IMG/VR virus record: IMGVR_UViG_3300025132_000094
Coordinates: 1 to 40,565 of that record
Reading direction: 5' to 3' (one strand)
Source: a virus
Length of the DNA: 40,565 nt
Part shown: piece by piece, positions 6,597 through 15,216 of the stretch
How positions within the stretch are numbered: the first letter of the stretch is position 1
How the letters are laid out: the number at the start of each line of letters is the position of its first letter
Notes under the pieces: generated by a model
Seen by the model: the letters and a program-made list of their open reading frames with translations, nothing else
Database searches by the model: none
What the model was told of the DNA's origin: nothing
Made by a program: the position numbers and the translations under genes

Positions 6597-6851
6597 ATGG
6601 ACATATTAAAAACAGCTTTAAAATTAACCACTGGTGACAGACACAGTGAATATGGAGACTGCACTGTCGAATTAGACAGAGTAGCCACTATGTGGTCTGT
6701 TATCTTTGAAACCGATATTACACCCAATCAAGTAGCTTTAGCTATGATTGCTTTAAAAATAACTAGACAAATGCACTCAAATAAAAAAGATAACTGGGTT
6801 GACATAGCTGGTTATGCTAGAATAGGAGATATTGTAAACAAAGAATTATGA
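6597..6851 (+). CDS. DUF6378-like phage protein
   Basis: An 84-residue protein starting at the ATG in CCATATGG at 6597. The frame is open further upstream, but that extension would overlap the polymerase coding end. It has the pattern ILKTALKLTTGDR near the N-terminus, an ITPNQVALAMIALKI helix and the ending DNWVDIAGYARIGD, which I recognise from a widespread phage family (DUF6378) of unknown function often near DNA metabolism genes. It is probably all-helical and has been compared with MazG-like folds, which is unproven. Its stop overlaps the next start as ATGA. Confidence 0.8.
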   Translation: MDILKTALKLTTGDRHSEYGDCTVELDRVATMWSVIFETDITPNQVALAMIALKITRQMHSNKKDNWVDIAGYARIGDIVNKEL

Positions 6852-7435
6852 ATGAAGATCCACTACTAGTTGAGGCTCAAGAAGCCATTGACAATCAAGA
6901 ACTGTTCTCTGAAGAAGAGACAACCTCACAGCGACCAGCTGACATGGCTGCTGTTATAGAACTAAGTGACACCTTAGTTAGTTTGGAAGCCCAAATAGCT
7001 GAAGCAGAAGAAAATCTGTCAGCCTTAAAAGGCTCAAGAAAAAAAGTAGCAGAAGAACACCTGCCCTCAATGTTAGAAACACTGGGCATTGATTCTCTAA
7101 GACTTACAAATGGTAAGCAGATTGTAATTAACTCATTTGTTGATGCTCGTATCAAAGATGAAACTGCTGCTTACAGCTGGTTACGAGACACAAACAACTC
7201 CTCTATTATCAAGAATGAAGTGAAAGCTAATCTTGACAGAGGTAATGACCAGCTTGTATCTCAGATACTAGAAACCCTTCAGGAGATGGGTGTGGAGGCA
7301 AGTTGTAAGTCAACAATACACCACGCTACTCTCAAGTCTTTCTGTCGCGACGCTCTGGATAACCCAGAGCTGGCAGAATCTCTACCTCGTGAAGCCTTTG
7401 GTATCTACCAAGGTAAGCGAGCAAAAGTAACCTAA
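6848..7435 (+). CDS. conserved phage protein with N-terminal coiled coil
   Basis: A 195-residue protein. Residues 1-30 are acidic and probably disordered; about 35-75 form a coiled coil (SLEAQIAEAEENLSALKGSR); a short beta region follows (LRLTNGKQIVINSF, near 85-98). The C-terminal half includes SWLRDTN, IIKNEVKANLDRG and EAFGIYQGKRAKV segments that I associate with a protein common next to the SSB-like gene in marine podoviruses. Its function is unknown; the partner gene suggests a role in replication or recombination. Confidence 0.75.
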   Translation: MNEDPLLVEAQEAIDNQELFSEEETTSQRPADMAAVIELSDTLVSLEAQIAEAEENLSALKGSRKKVAEEHLPSMLETLGIDSLRLTNGKQIVINSFVDARIKDETAAYSWLRDTNNSSIIKNEVKANLDRGNDQLVSQILETLQEMGVEASCKSTIHHATLKSFCRDALDNPELAESLPREAFGIYQGKRAKVT

Positions 7436-7454
7436 GAAACAAAGAATAATAATC

Positions 7455-8192
7455 ATGGCATATGATATAACAAAAGTAGCGGGAATGGGCACTGAGAACC
7501 TTGATGAAGGTTCAGCAATGCCTTTCATCCGCATCCTGCAAGACTTGAGCCCACAGCTCAAGCCAAACAAAGACGAGTATGTCGAAGGCTCAAAAGCTGG
7601 AGACCTGTTCTTCGCTAAGACAAAAGAAATACTGGACAACCCAGTAGAAATGATCCCTGTGTATACTACTGCAATGTATACTGAGTGGATTCCTCGCAAC
7701 AAAGGCGGGGGCTTCGTAGGAAGTCACCCTCTATCTGTTGTTGGTAATCCCCTCTACGAAAAGGGTCGTGAGCGTCAATACGATGAATGGCTCGGAGACA
7801 ACGAACTACGCTATACTAGCTACTGGTTTGTTCTTATTAATGTAAACGGTGCATGGGAAGAAGCAATGATTCCTTTCACATCGTCTCAGTTGAAAGTTTC
7901 TCGTAAGCTTACATCTGACATTAATCGTTTCCGTTACACTGACAATCCTAGCATTGTCCCGCCTCTGTTTGCACAGAAATGGCAACTAGCGACCGTCATG
8001 GAAACTAGCAAGAATAACGACGATTATTGGAATTTCGACATCAAGAGTCCAACAGTTCTTGACTTCGAAGCCGATGAAGATCTTCTTGAGTTAGCTGCTG
8101 CTACCTCAGGCAAAGCTGCAGACACTCCTCTGCTACAGAGCCCCAAGGAAGAAAAAGCACCAGCTTTGACTACTGACGAAGATATATTCTAA
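7455..8192 (+). CDS. probable single-stranded DNA-binding protein
   Basis: A 245-residue protein. The N-terminal segment SAMPFIRILQDLSPQLKP (about 19-36), the later EWIPRNKGGGFVGSHP (73-88) and a beta-rich middle match a family that occupies the SSB position in many phages. The last residues (TDEDIF) form an acidic tail ending in a hydrophobic residue, as in SSBs that recruit replication partners through the C-terminus. No OB fold can be proven by eye. A strong terminator follows directly, consistent with high, separately tuned expression. The upstream context AATAATAATC has no Shine-Dalgarno. Confidence 0.65.
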   Translation: MAYDITKVAGMGTENLDEGSAMPFIRILQDLSPQLKPNKDEYVEGSKAGDLFFAKTKEILDNPVEMIPVYTTAMYTEWIPRNKGGGFVGSHPLSVVGNPLYEKGRERQYDEWLGDNELRYTSYWFVLINVNGAWEEAMIPFTSSQLKVSRKLTSDINRFRYTDNPSIVPPLFAQKWQLATVMETSKNNDDYWNFDIKSPTVLDFEADEDLLELAAATSGKAADTPLLQSPKEEKAPALTTDEDIF

Positions 8193-8200
8193 TTAACTGT

Positions 8201-8229
8201 AGCCCAGCCCTTGCAACAGGGGCTGGGCT
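8201..8229 (+). terminator. GC-rich stem-loop after the SSB-like gene
   Basis: A 10-bp perfect stem AGCCCAGCCC (8201-8210) with GGGCTGGGCT (8220-8229) around a 9-base loop, starting eight bases after the stop codon. The following CCTTTAT is a poor U-tract, so it may act as a partial terminator or a 3' mRNA stabiliser. The next gene begins 12 bases later. Confidence 0.75.
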
Positions 8230-8241
8230 CCTTTATCCCAT

Positions 8242-9786
8242 ATGAGCAACGACACTACACTAACTGAGCTAGCTACTAGCTTTATGGAATTGTTTACATG
8301 CAATCCAAATGTCCACGGAGAAACTAAACTAACAGGTAAGTTTCGTGACCGAGACGGCAAGTGTGATTCAAAATCTTTCTTAGTAAAAAGCGGAGTAACT
8401 GTAAGTTTATGGGAAGAACATATCCAAGGTAAAAAACGTATAGGTTGCACACCACTACAAGAAGACAGCTCTGTATTATGGGGAGCATTAGACGTAGATG
8501 TATATCAGAAAGAAGATACCCTTGAAAAATTAAATCAAAAGGTAGCAGAAAACGAGCTACCTTTTATAGTGTGCAGATCTAAGTCAGGCGGTGCACACGT
8601 ATACTTGTTCTTAAGCGAACCCGTAGCTGCTAAGGACATGATTGACAAGCTTAAAGCTTTTAGTGCGTTCTTTGGTCAAGGTGTATCAGAAATATACCCT
8701 AAGCAACCAAAGATTGGCAGTCGCAAAGACGACTCTAAGTATGGTAACTGGCTCAACATGCCTTATAGTGGTAACCCTACGCTTCAATATGCCTTTAACA
8801 ACAAAGGTGAGGCTCTTGACCCTAAAGAGTTTATAGACGCAGCTACAGCTAATCGTATGACCTCTGAGGCATTTCACAGCCTTAAAGTCCCTAGCAGTTC
8901 ATCTGAAACATTCCCCGACGGACCACCATGCCTAAATTACATATTTAGCGAACGAACTCAGGCAAGCGAAAGTAGAAACATTACTCTAGCTAACGTAGCT
9001 GTTTATCTTAAAAAGTCTAACCCTAGCGAATGGAAACAACTTATACACAAGTATAACAGGATGTTTTCTGAGCCTCTCAATGACCGAGAAGTAGATGCAA
9101 TCATAACTTCATACAGTAAAAAAGACTACAAATATCAATGTGCCCAAGAACCACTGTGTCGTTTCTGCGATGCAAAAGCATGTGGTATGACCAAGTATGG
9201 TATTGGAGGAGAGGACTTTATGCCAAACAATCGTTCACTTGTTCAACTAAAAAGTGACCCGCCTCTTTGGTATCTAACACTAGACGACACTGAGCTACAG
9301 CTCAGCACTGCAGAGTTTGATAATTTTAATTTGTTTAATCAAAAAGTAATGGAACGACTGCTTTACAAATTCCCGCCAATCAAGCAAGAAGATTGGATTA
9401 AACAACAAAACTTACTTCTTAAAAACTGCACACAAATAGACATTCCTTTTGAAATGACACCTGTAGGTCAGCTAATAGAACTTGTATCAGGTTTCTGTGA
9501 CTCTGCTGTAGAAGAAGCTCACCACATTAAGAACGGACCCATTAAAAGGTCAGATGGTAACTACTTATTTCGTATGTCGCATCTTAGAGACCATCTTGAA
9601 CAACAACGATTTAAAGATCTGCCTTCAAACAAAATACTTTCTGTGTTAAAGAAAGTATTAAAAGCAGAGCCTGACCGAGTCCAGCTTGACAGTGTAAATA
9701 CTAGATGCTGGCGTATTCACCAGAATATGTTAAATGTTAACAATGTTACAACGTATCCTGACTTAATAGAACACAACAACTACTAA
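8242..9786 (+). CDS. archaeo-eukaryotic-type primase (TOTE/PrimPol-like)
   Basis: A 514-residue primase. The AEP catalytic motifs are ALDVDVY (Asp84, Asp86), SKSGGAHVYLF with His119, and GNWLNMPY (168-175). The downstream region (about 230-320) resembles a primase C-terminal domain and ends in a cysteine cluster, Cys300, Cys306, Cys309 and Cys314, before KYGIGG, likely a metal site. The final 170 residues are less conserved and may bind DNA or a helicase. It would lay down primers for the family A polymerase. No DnaG- or T7 gp4-type primase is present, so this is the only candidate. Its stop overlaps the muramidase start as TAATG. Confidence 0.88.
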   Translation: MSNDTTLTELATSFMELFTCNPNVHGETKLTGKFRDRDGKCDSKSFLVKSGVTVSLWEEHIQGKKRIGCTPLQEDSSVLWGALDVDVYQKEDTLEKLNQKVAENELPFIVCRSKSGGAHVYLFLSEPVAAKDMIDKLKAFSAFFGQGVSEIYPKQPKIGSRKDDSKYGNWLNMPYSGNPTLQYAFNNKGEALDPKEFIDAATANRMTSEAFHSLKVPSSSSETFPDGPPCLNYIFSERTQASESRNITLANVAVYLKKSNPSEWKQLIHKYNRMFSEPLNDREVDAIITSYSKKDYKYQCAQEPLCRFCDAKACGMTKYGIGGEDFMPNNRSLVQLKSDPPLWYLTLDDTELQLSTAEFDNFNLFNQKVMERLLYKFPPIKQEDWIKQQNLLLKNCTQIDIPFEMTPVGQLIELVSGFCDSAVEEAHHIKNGPIKRSDGNYLFRMSHLRDHLEQQRFKDLPSNKILSVLKKVLKAEPDRVQLDSVNTRCWRIHQNMLNVNNVTTYPDLIEHNNY

Positions 9787-10142
9787 TGACAACATCACAA
9801 CTAATACTAGCAATTATGCTAGTCGAAAGCAACGCAGATATTAACGCAATAGGCGACAACGGTAATGCTCACGGCTGTTTCCAACTAACCAAAGCTTATA
9901 TTCAAGACGCTGCTGAACACGCAAACGAAGACTGGACTATAGAGGATGCTTATAGCTACCAAAAGTCTCGTATGATTTTTAACGCTTACATGGATCGTTA
10001 TGCAACGCCCGAAAGATTAGGTAGAGCAGTTACATCTGAAGATATTGCAAGAATACATAATGGTGGACCCAATGGGTGGAAAAAAGAAAGCACTAAAAAA
10101 TACTGGGAGAAGGTAAAAGATGTATTAGACTATGAAGAATAA
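9786..10142 (+). CDS. small lytic transglycosylase-like muramidase
   Basis: A 118-residue SLT/lysozyme-like domain. Glu14 in MLVESNADINAIGD is the expected catalytic acid, followed by the family's GDNGNAHGCFQL (23-34) and a late HNGGPNGW (91-98) with a C-terminal Tyr-containing helix. It has no signal peptide or membrane anchor, so release would need the holin-like proteins encoded on the other strand. It is the only peptidoglycan hydrolase I can see outside virion proteins. Its position among replication genes, overlapping the helicase start by 11 bases, is unusual for an endolysin. Confidence 0.85.
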   Translation: MTTSQLILAIMLVESNADINAIGDNGNAHGCFQLTKAYIQDAAEHANEDWTIEDAYSYQKSRMIFNAYMDRYATPERLGRAVTSEDIARIHNGGPNGWKKESTKKYWEKVKDVLDYEE

Positions 10143-11646
10143 AACCAAAATATATGTTGCCAGCGCAGGAACAGGTAAGACCACTACGCTTATGAATCTT
10201 CTAGGCGAGTGCTTACAAGAAACTAGCCCACGTAAAATTGGTTTTACTACCTTTACCAAAGCAGGTGCTCAAGAAGCTATTGACAGAGCTTTATTAAAAT
10301 ATCCTGACTACGAACCCAAAGAGTTTGAAGCTTTTAGCACATTGCACGCTCTTTGTTATCGACGCATACCAAATAAAAGAATCATGAACTGGAAGGATTA
10401 TCAAGCCTTCAGTAAGCTTAGTTCTTTTAAGTTCACGGGAGCTGCTGCCGTCTCTAAAAAAGATGGCAGCAGTTTTTCAACAGGCATTGGAGATAGAATA
10501 TTATATTACAACGGACTTATGCGTAACATGCTAATGTCTTCTAAAGAAGTTTTATTAGCAACTCCTAGTAACGAAGTATCTGTTGAAGAACTAGACGAGT
10601 TTTCTAAATTTTACAAAAAGTTTAAAGACCAAACTGATGTTTATGACTTTACTGATCAACTAGAAAAGTTTGTTGATTTAGATGTTCAACTTAACCTTGA
10701 TTACTTGTTTGTAGATGAAGCTCAAGACCTGTCTCCATTACAATGGAAAGTAGTAGACCATCTTAGTAAAAAAGTTAAACAGCTATATATTGCTGGTGAT
10801 GACAAACAAAGCATTTACAAGTTCTCAGGCGGTGACCCTGCATCATTAATCAATAAAGAAGGATTTAGAATCATTCTAAATAAGAGTTACAGGTTACCTT
10901 CTAAGATACTAGAATACTCTGAACAAATTGCTAAAAAGATTACAGAAAAACAAGACTACACTATTAGCACAGATAACAAAGGTGGTTGTGTTTCAAAAAT
11001 TAAAACTCTAACAGACCTAGACTTTTCACAAGGCTCATGGTTTTTATTGTGTAGAAACAGAGCATTCCTGCCATACTTTGAAAACTTGTTGGTAAAACAA
11101 CGCCAGTTGTTTGTATCTGGCGGTGAGTGCTCACTGTTTAATGCTAACACAATTAGAATGATTAAACTGTGGGAACAACTCCGACAAGGATTTAAACTCT
11201 ATGTAAGAGACTTAAAAGTGTTGTATAGAGAGTATCTGCCCTCTGGAGTAGCAGTAGCCCGTGGTTCTAAGAAACTTATGGATTCTATGCACGACTTAGA
11301 CATGTTTGATAAACACGAATTATCCACTAATTATGGTCTACGAACCACTGTTTCTTGGGACAAAGTGTTTAAGCTTTCAGACACCGCTAGAGAAATACTA
11401 AAGAAAGCAGAAGAACAAGGAACTTTAACCAACGGAGGCAACGTAGAAATTAACACAATTCATAGTGTAAAAGGTAGAGAAGCAGACAATGTAGTTATAT
11501 TACCCGATATGGTGGAGATGACAAGTAAGGGTTTTGCTAAAGACCCTGACAACGAGCATCGTGTTTTTTATGTTGCAGTCACTCGGGCAAAAGAACATCT
11601 TTATGTGCACCACCCCGTAACTTCAAGATTTTACGAAATGCCATGA
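10132..11646 (+). CDS. SF1 UvrD/Rep-like DNA helicase
   Basis: A 504-residue superfamily 1 helicase. Motif I is SAGTGKTTT (Lys16), motif II VDEAQD (194-199), motif III GDDKQSIYKFSGGD (222-235), motif V HSVKGREAD (444-452) and motif VI VAVTRAKEHL (near 481-490). It is shorter than UvrD (about 720 residues), with reduced 1B/2B domains. It would unwind DNA 3'-5' by family. As no DnaB/gp4-type ring helicase is encoded, it may serve the fork or recombination. A terminator-like hairpin sits inside the gene. Its stop overlaps the next start as ATGA. Confidence 0.93.
   Translation: MKNKTKIYVASAGTGKTTTLMNLLGECLQETSPRKIGFTTFTKAGAQEAIDRALLKYPDYEPKEFEAFSTLHALCYRRIPNKRIMNWKDYQAFSKLSSFKFTGAAAVSKKDGSSFSTGIGDRILYYNGLMRNMLMSSKEVLLATPSNEVSVEELDEFSKFYKKFKDQTDVYDFTDQLEKFVDLDVQLNLDYLFVDEAQDLSPLQWKVVDHLSKKVKQLYIAGDDKQSIYKFSGGDPASLINKEGFRIILNKSYRLPSKILEYSEQIAKKITEKQDYTISTDNKGGCVSKIKTLTDLDFSQGSWFLLCRNRAFLPYFENLLVKQRQLFVSGGECSLFNANTIRMIKLWEQLRQGFKLYVRDLKVLYREYLPSGVAVARGSKKLMDSMHDLDMFDKHELSTNYGLRTTVSWDKVFKLSDTAREILKKAEEQGTLTNGGNVEINTIHSVKGREADNVVILPDMVEMTSKGFAKDPDNEHRVFYVAVTRAKEHLYVHHPVTSRFYEMP
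10442..10477 (+). terminator. terminator-like hairpin inside the helicase gene
   Basis: CTGCTGCCGTCT (10442-10453) pairs with AGATGGCAGCAG (10461-10472), 12 positions with one G-U, around a 7-base loop, and is followed at once by TTTTT (10473-10477). By shape this is a complete intrinsic terminator on the plus strand, lying in codons about 104-115 of the helicase (region VSKKDGSSF). Confidence 0.55.
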
Positions 11647-11792
11647 AACTAGAAGAACTTTTAAATGAGCTGCTTGACCTTGCTAATGAGCACGGAGGAG
11701 ATGCAGATACAAACATTGAAAATGTTATCTGTAACTCTGAACAATCAGACAGCTCAACAGAAGTAACAGTTGTTATAAAGACTAAACAGTAG
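11643..11792 (+). CDS. small acidic protein
   Basis: A 49-residue product starting in an ATGA overlap with the helicase stop. It is acidic, with a helical start (KLEELLNELLDLANEHGGD) and a C-terminal strand-like stretch (TEVTVVIKTKQ). The next gene starts one base after its stop, so it fits an uninterrupted operon. No family is recognised. Confidence 0.65.
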   Translation: MKLEELLNELLDLANEHGGDADTNIENVICNSEQSDSSTEVTVVIKTKQ

Positions 11793-11793
11793 C

Positions 11794-12102
11794 ATGGATC
11801 CAGAAACATATGAAACAGCTGCAGGAAGCGTAAGTAACTTTATGCGGTGGGCAGAACGTCGGCTCGCTGAAGAAGTAGAAAAGAATGATAAAATTGAGAA
11901 AGCTTTAAAAAAACAAAAGTCTCCTACAGATCTTTTTTTAACAAACAATGAAAAAATATTAATTATTCAACATATACACAAATATAGAGCCGAGGGAAAA
12001 ACCGTAACAGAAGCGTGTAAAATATTTAATATACATCCAAACACATATCACAACTGGCGTAGGCACTTTAAGATTCCAGTATTTAAGAACAATGTTATAT
12101 AA
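11794..12102 (+). CDS. small helix-turn-helix protein
   Basis: A 102-residue protein. The C-terminal 45 residues look like a transposase-type HTH: LIIQHIHKYRAEGKTVTEAC then KIFNIHPNTYHNWRRHF, with the recognition helix at about 80-92. The N-terminal part is charged and helical. It may regulate phage genes or help load the adjacent helicases. It overlaps the SNF2-type gene by 11 bases. It is too short to be a transposase, and no catalytic domain follows. Confidence 0.7.
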   Translation: MDPETYETAAGSVSNFMRWAERRLAEEVEKNDKIEKALKKQKSPTDLFLTNNEKILIIQHIHKYRAEGKTVTEACKIFNIHPNTYHNWRRHFKIPVFKNNVI

Positions 12103-13504
12103 AACAAAACCATTTGAACACCAGAAAGCAGCAGTAGAACGCTTCGTAGATAAACCCTACGGAGCTTTGTTTTGCGAAATGGGCACGGGTAAAACTAAAA
12201 TTATGTTAGATATACTCGGTAACAATGATTCTGAGGACATAGTTATAGCCGCACCCAACGGTCTACACTTTAACTGGGAAGCTCTAGAAATACCCAAACA
12301 CTTTCCACATACTTGTGAAGTGTATACTTGGCGGGGGATGCCAACTAGTAAAACTCGCAAAAGAGATTTAAATCAGTTTTTAAAGTCTGATGCTAAATAC
12401 AGGTTCTTACTCATTAACGTAGAAGCACTTAGAACAAAAAACGGTTATAGTCTAGTGCAAGATTTCCTTAGTTCTTGGTTTAGTAGAAACAAACAGTTTG
12501 TTATTGATGAGTCTACTTGTATAAAAAACCCTAAAGCACAACAAACACGAGCTGTGCTAAAGCTAGCAGAAATGTGCCATAAAAGATGGTTACTCAATGG
12601 CACTCCAATTACGCAAGGACCTTTGGATCTGTTTAGCCAATGTAGATTCTTAAACAAAACAGCGTTGCCTTACAATACGTATACAGCTTTTAAACACAAA
12701 TTTGCCATAGAAACCACAATGACAATGGGTCAACGGTCTTTTAAAAAGATTATTGGCTACCAAAATGTAGAAGAGCTAACAAAGCTGTTAGAACCCTTTA
12801 GCCTTAGGTTAGAGAAAAAAGACTGCTTAGATTTGCCTGACAAAACATTCTCAACGGTCTCTGTTGAGCTAGAACCACAGCAAGAACGATTGTATCAAAG
12901 AATGAAGGACGAATGTATTATAGAGTTCGAAACAGGAAACATAGTCACAGCGACAATGGCTCTCACCCAGTTGGTTAAATTGCATCAAATTCTTACAGGG
13001 TTTGTTACTACCGATGAGGGTGAGGCTGTTTCGCTCAAAAATAATAGAGTAAAGATGTTACTTCAGATTGCTGAAACTAGCAGTCCTCTAGTCATATTCT
13101 GTGCATACAAAGAAAACGTTCGTCAGTTGCATGAAGCATTGACCGAGAAATACGGAGAAGACAGCGTCGTTGTATACAGCGGGGACACACCGCTTAATCA
13201 ACGGTCTGATGCAATTAGGAAGTTTCAAAGCGGTAGAGCTCAGTTTTTCATAGGCACATCAGCTGCAGCTAAGGGGTTGACATTGCACCGTGCATCCACA
13301 ATGGTCTATTACTCAAACAATTACAGCTTAGAAACTAGGTTGCAAAGCCAAGACAGAATACACCGAATAGGTCAGGATAACAAATGTACATACATCGACC
13401 TTGTCGTTCCTAATACATTAGACGATGCCATTCTTAAAAGACTTAAACAAAAAAAAGAATTATCTAGCATGGTGTTAGATGACTTAATCGAAATTATCAA
13501 ATAA
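12092..13504 (+). CDS. SF2 SNF2-type DNA helicase/translocase
   Basis: A 470-residue SNF2-family ATPase. It has Walker A EMGTGKT (29-35), the Walker B variant DEST (139-142), motif III NGTPITQGPLDLFSQCRFLN (about 169-188), motif V TSAAAKGLTLHRA (about 389-401) and motif VI QSQDRIHRIGQ (418-428). There is no bromodomain, SWIM or HNH accessory domain. Such proteins are common in phage replication modules, where they probably translocate on duplex DNA to remodel forks or branched molecules. A 33-residue ORF follows after a short gap. Confidence 0.92.
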   Translation: MLYKTKPFEHQKAAVERFVDKPYGALFCEMGTGKTKIMLDILGNNDSEDIVIAAPNGLHFNWEALEIPKHFPHTCEVYTWRGMPTSKTRKRDLNQFLKSDAKYRFLLINVEALRTKNGYSLVQDFLSSWFSRNKQFVIDESTCIKNPKAQQTRAVLKLAEMCHKRWLLNGTPITQGPLDLFSQCRFLNKTALPYNTYTAFKHKFAIETTMTMGQRSFKKIIGYQNVEELTKLLEPFSLRLEKKDCLDLPDKTFSTVSVELEPQQERLYQRMKDECIIEFETGNIVTATMALTQLVKLHQILTGFVTTDEGEAVSLKNNRVKMLLQIAETSSPLVIFCAYKENVRQLHEALTEKYGEDSVVVYSGDTPLNQRSDAIRKFQSGRAQFFIGTSAAAKGLTLHRASTMVYYSNNYSLETRLQSQDRIHRIGQDNKCTYIDLVVPNTLDDAILKRLKQKKELSSMVLDDLIEIIK

Positions 13505-13511
13505 CCTAATT

Positions 13512-13613
13512 ATGAAAAACACAAACGAACAACTAAAAGACGCTATCCTTTCAAATTGGGATTCACTACCAGAACACGTCCAAGACGAAATTGCAAAAAT
13601 CCTTGACTTTTAA
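13512..13613 (+). CDS. small acidic peptide
   Basis: An open frame of 33 codons lying between the SNF2-type and phosphoesterase genes, seven bases after the former. The product is acidic and probably helical (LKDAILSNWDSLPEHVQDEI), a clean fit to the operon spacing. No homologue is recognised. Confidence 0.5.
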   Translation: MKNTNEQLKDAILSNWDSLPEHVQDEIAKILDF

Positions 13614-13627
13614 ACCACAAACAAACT

Positions 13628-14605
13628 ATGAAAAAATCAGACGTAGTAAGGAAGTATGTAGAAAAGTTCCCCGAGCACGGAAATAGAACCCTTGCTTCGT
13701 TAGTTCTAAAAGAAAACCCCAACCTGTTCACATCTTTAGACGCAGCTAGATCCAGTGTTCGATATGTTCGGGGCAACCAAGGCAAACACAACAGAGAATT
13801 TAGAGAAAAAGAATCAAACCTTTTTAAACCAAACGGCAAAGCGGGTGAGTACAAAATTCCTAAGTCGTTAACTCCTAAGAAACGAATTGTACGCATACCA
13901 GATGGTAAGACCTTACTGCTGTCAGACATACACCTACCTTACCACGACGTTGAAGCTTTAGAATGTGCATTGGAACATGGGCACGACGCTGACAATATTA
14001 TACTCAACGGAGACACTGTAGACTTCTACGCTACCAGCCGTTGGGACACTGACCCCAACCACCGAGACCTAGCGGGAGAGCTGCAAGCTGCTAGACAGTT
14101 TCTTATGCACCTGCGTGAACGGTTTCCAGTAGCCAATATATACTTTAAAATTGGCAACCACGAAGAACGCTGGGAAAAGTTCTTATGGCGTAAGGCTCCT
14201 GAGCTTTGTGGAGTACCTGACTTCAAAATGGAAAAGCTATTAAGGTTTGAAGACCTAGACATCCAAGAGATTGGCGGTCGCCAACTTACCAAAGCAGGTG
14301 GTCTGTGGATACTACACGGACACGAGTTCTTTAATACCTTTGACCCAGTAAACTTTGCTCGCACTCTGCAAGTAAAGACTGGAGTATGCACCATCGCTGG
14401 TCATAAACATAAAAGCAGTCAACACTCTGTTAAATCAATGGACAGCAACACTGTAGCTTGTTGGTCAGTTGGCTGTCTTTGCGATCTTGAACCTGACTAT
14501 ATGCCCGTGAACCAATGGAACTTAGGCTTTGCTGAGATTACCCACAAGGGTAAAAAGTTTGATGTTAACAACTACCGCATTATTGACGGTGAAGCTTATC
14601 GTTAA
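13628..14605 (+). CDS. calcineurin-like metallophosphoesterase with N-terminal HTH
   Basis: A 325-residue protein. Residues 1-60 look like a DNA-binding or assembly helical domain, including DAARSSVRYVRGNQG. The phosphoesterase domain has every canonical motif: SDIH (Asp100, His102), NGD (Asp129), GNHEER (176-181), HGH (230-232) and GHKH (His259, His261), which bind two metals. In phages such enzymes occur near replication and repair genes and may act on DNA ends or nucleotides; the substrate is unknown here. Its stop shares the TTAA with the stop of the opposing minus-strand gene, marking the end of the early arm. Confidence 0.9.
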   Translation: MKKSDVVRKYVEKFPEHGNRTLASLVLKENPNLFTSLDAARSSVRYVRGNQGKHNREFREKESNLFKPNGKAGEYKIPKSLTPKKRIVRIPDGKTLLLSDIHLPYHDVEALECALEHGHDADNIILNGDTVDFYATSRWDTDPNHRDLAGELQAARQFLMHLRERFPVANIYFKIGNHEERWEKFLWRKAPELCGVPDFKMEKLLRFEDLDIQEIGGRQLTKAGGLWILHGHEFFNTFDPVNFARTLQVKTGVCTIAGHKHKSSQHSVKSMDSNTVACWSVGCLCDLEPDYMPVNQWNLGFAEITHKGKKFDVNNYRIIDGEAYR

Positions 14606-15210
14606 ACTGCAACAAGAGTAATATATCCTCCATAAAATTGCATATTGTATCGAGGATAGACACCTACGCGTAAGTAATTTGTAGAAGTAGATGTTACATC
14701 ACTACTAAAACTCATTGTACGACTACCTTGTGTAGTAGATGATGCTTTTGTTGTAAGTGAACCATTAGTTAAATTTCCTTCACTTACACTTACTGTAGTA
14801 TTATGTCCGCTACTTGCATATATTTGCAACTCAGTAGCTTTATATCCATCAGGAATATCGTAATTAGCAACAAAGTCTTGATTAGCCTCAACTGGCATTA
14901 CTTTTATTATTAGACGATTATTAGGGGTTGTAGACAAAGAAGATATATTAGTATCTACAAAATCTTTAACAGCCGCACTTGTTGGAATACTAGTTTCGTT
15001 GTCAGTGTTATTTATACCCGTGCTTTCTGTAGTTACAGTTTTGCCAGCAAAATCACCTACTTGTGAGTCAACATATGTTTTAACTGCACCAGCTGTTATT
15101 AACGATGGATCGCTATTGTCTGTCCCTGTTAAAGTTGTATCAGGGCTTAACACTTTACCAATAGCAGTATTAATGTCTGCAGCGTTATTATCTAATATAT
15201 AATTTGCCAT
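14602..15210 (-). CDS. tail fibre-associated protein, paralogue 1
   Basis: A 202-residue protein. Its first 50 residues contain AADINTAIGKVLSPDTTLTGT and SDPSLITAGAVKTYVD, closely matching the N-terminus of the next gene upstream. A second segment, ETSIPTSAAVKDFVDT (about 71-86), repeats the same XTSAAVKXFVD idea. The C-terminal half is a beta-rich Thr/Ser domain (SSGHNTTVSVSEGNLTNGS). It is probably a virion decoration or receptor-binding protein with a shared docking module and its own tip. It is the last gene of the leftward arm. Confidence 0.65.
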   Translation of the reverse strand: MANYILDNNAADINTAIGKVLSPDTTLTGTDNSDPSLITAGAVKTYVDSQVGDFAGKTVTTESTGINNTDNETSIPTSAAVKDFVDTNISSLSTTPNNRLIIKVMPVEANQDFVANYDIPDGYKATELQIYASSGHNTTVSVSEGNLTNGSLTTKASSTTQGSRTMSFSSDVTSTSTNYLRVGVYPRYNMQFYGGYITLVAV

Positions 15211-15216
15211 AATATA

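Noticed and set aside
11794-12102. Transposase remnant suggested by the HTH pattern
   Set aside because: No inverted repeats, target duplication or catalytic domain, and it fits the operon with overlaps on the downstream side; better read as a small HTH protein.
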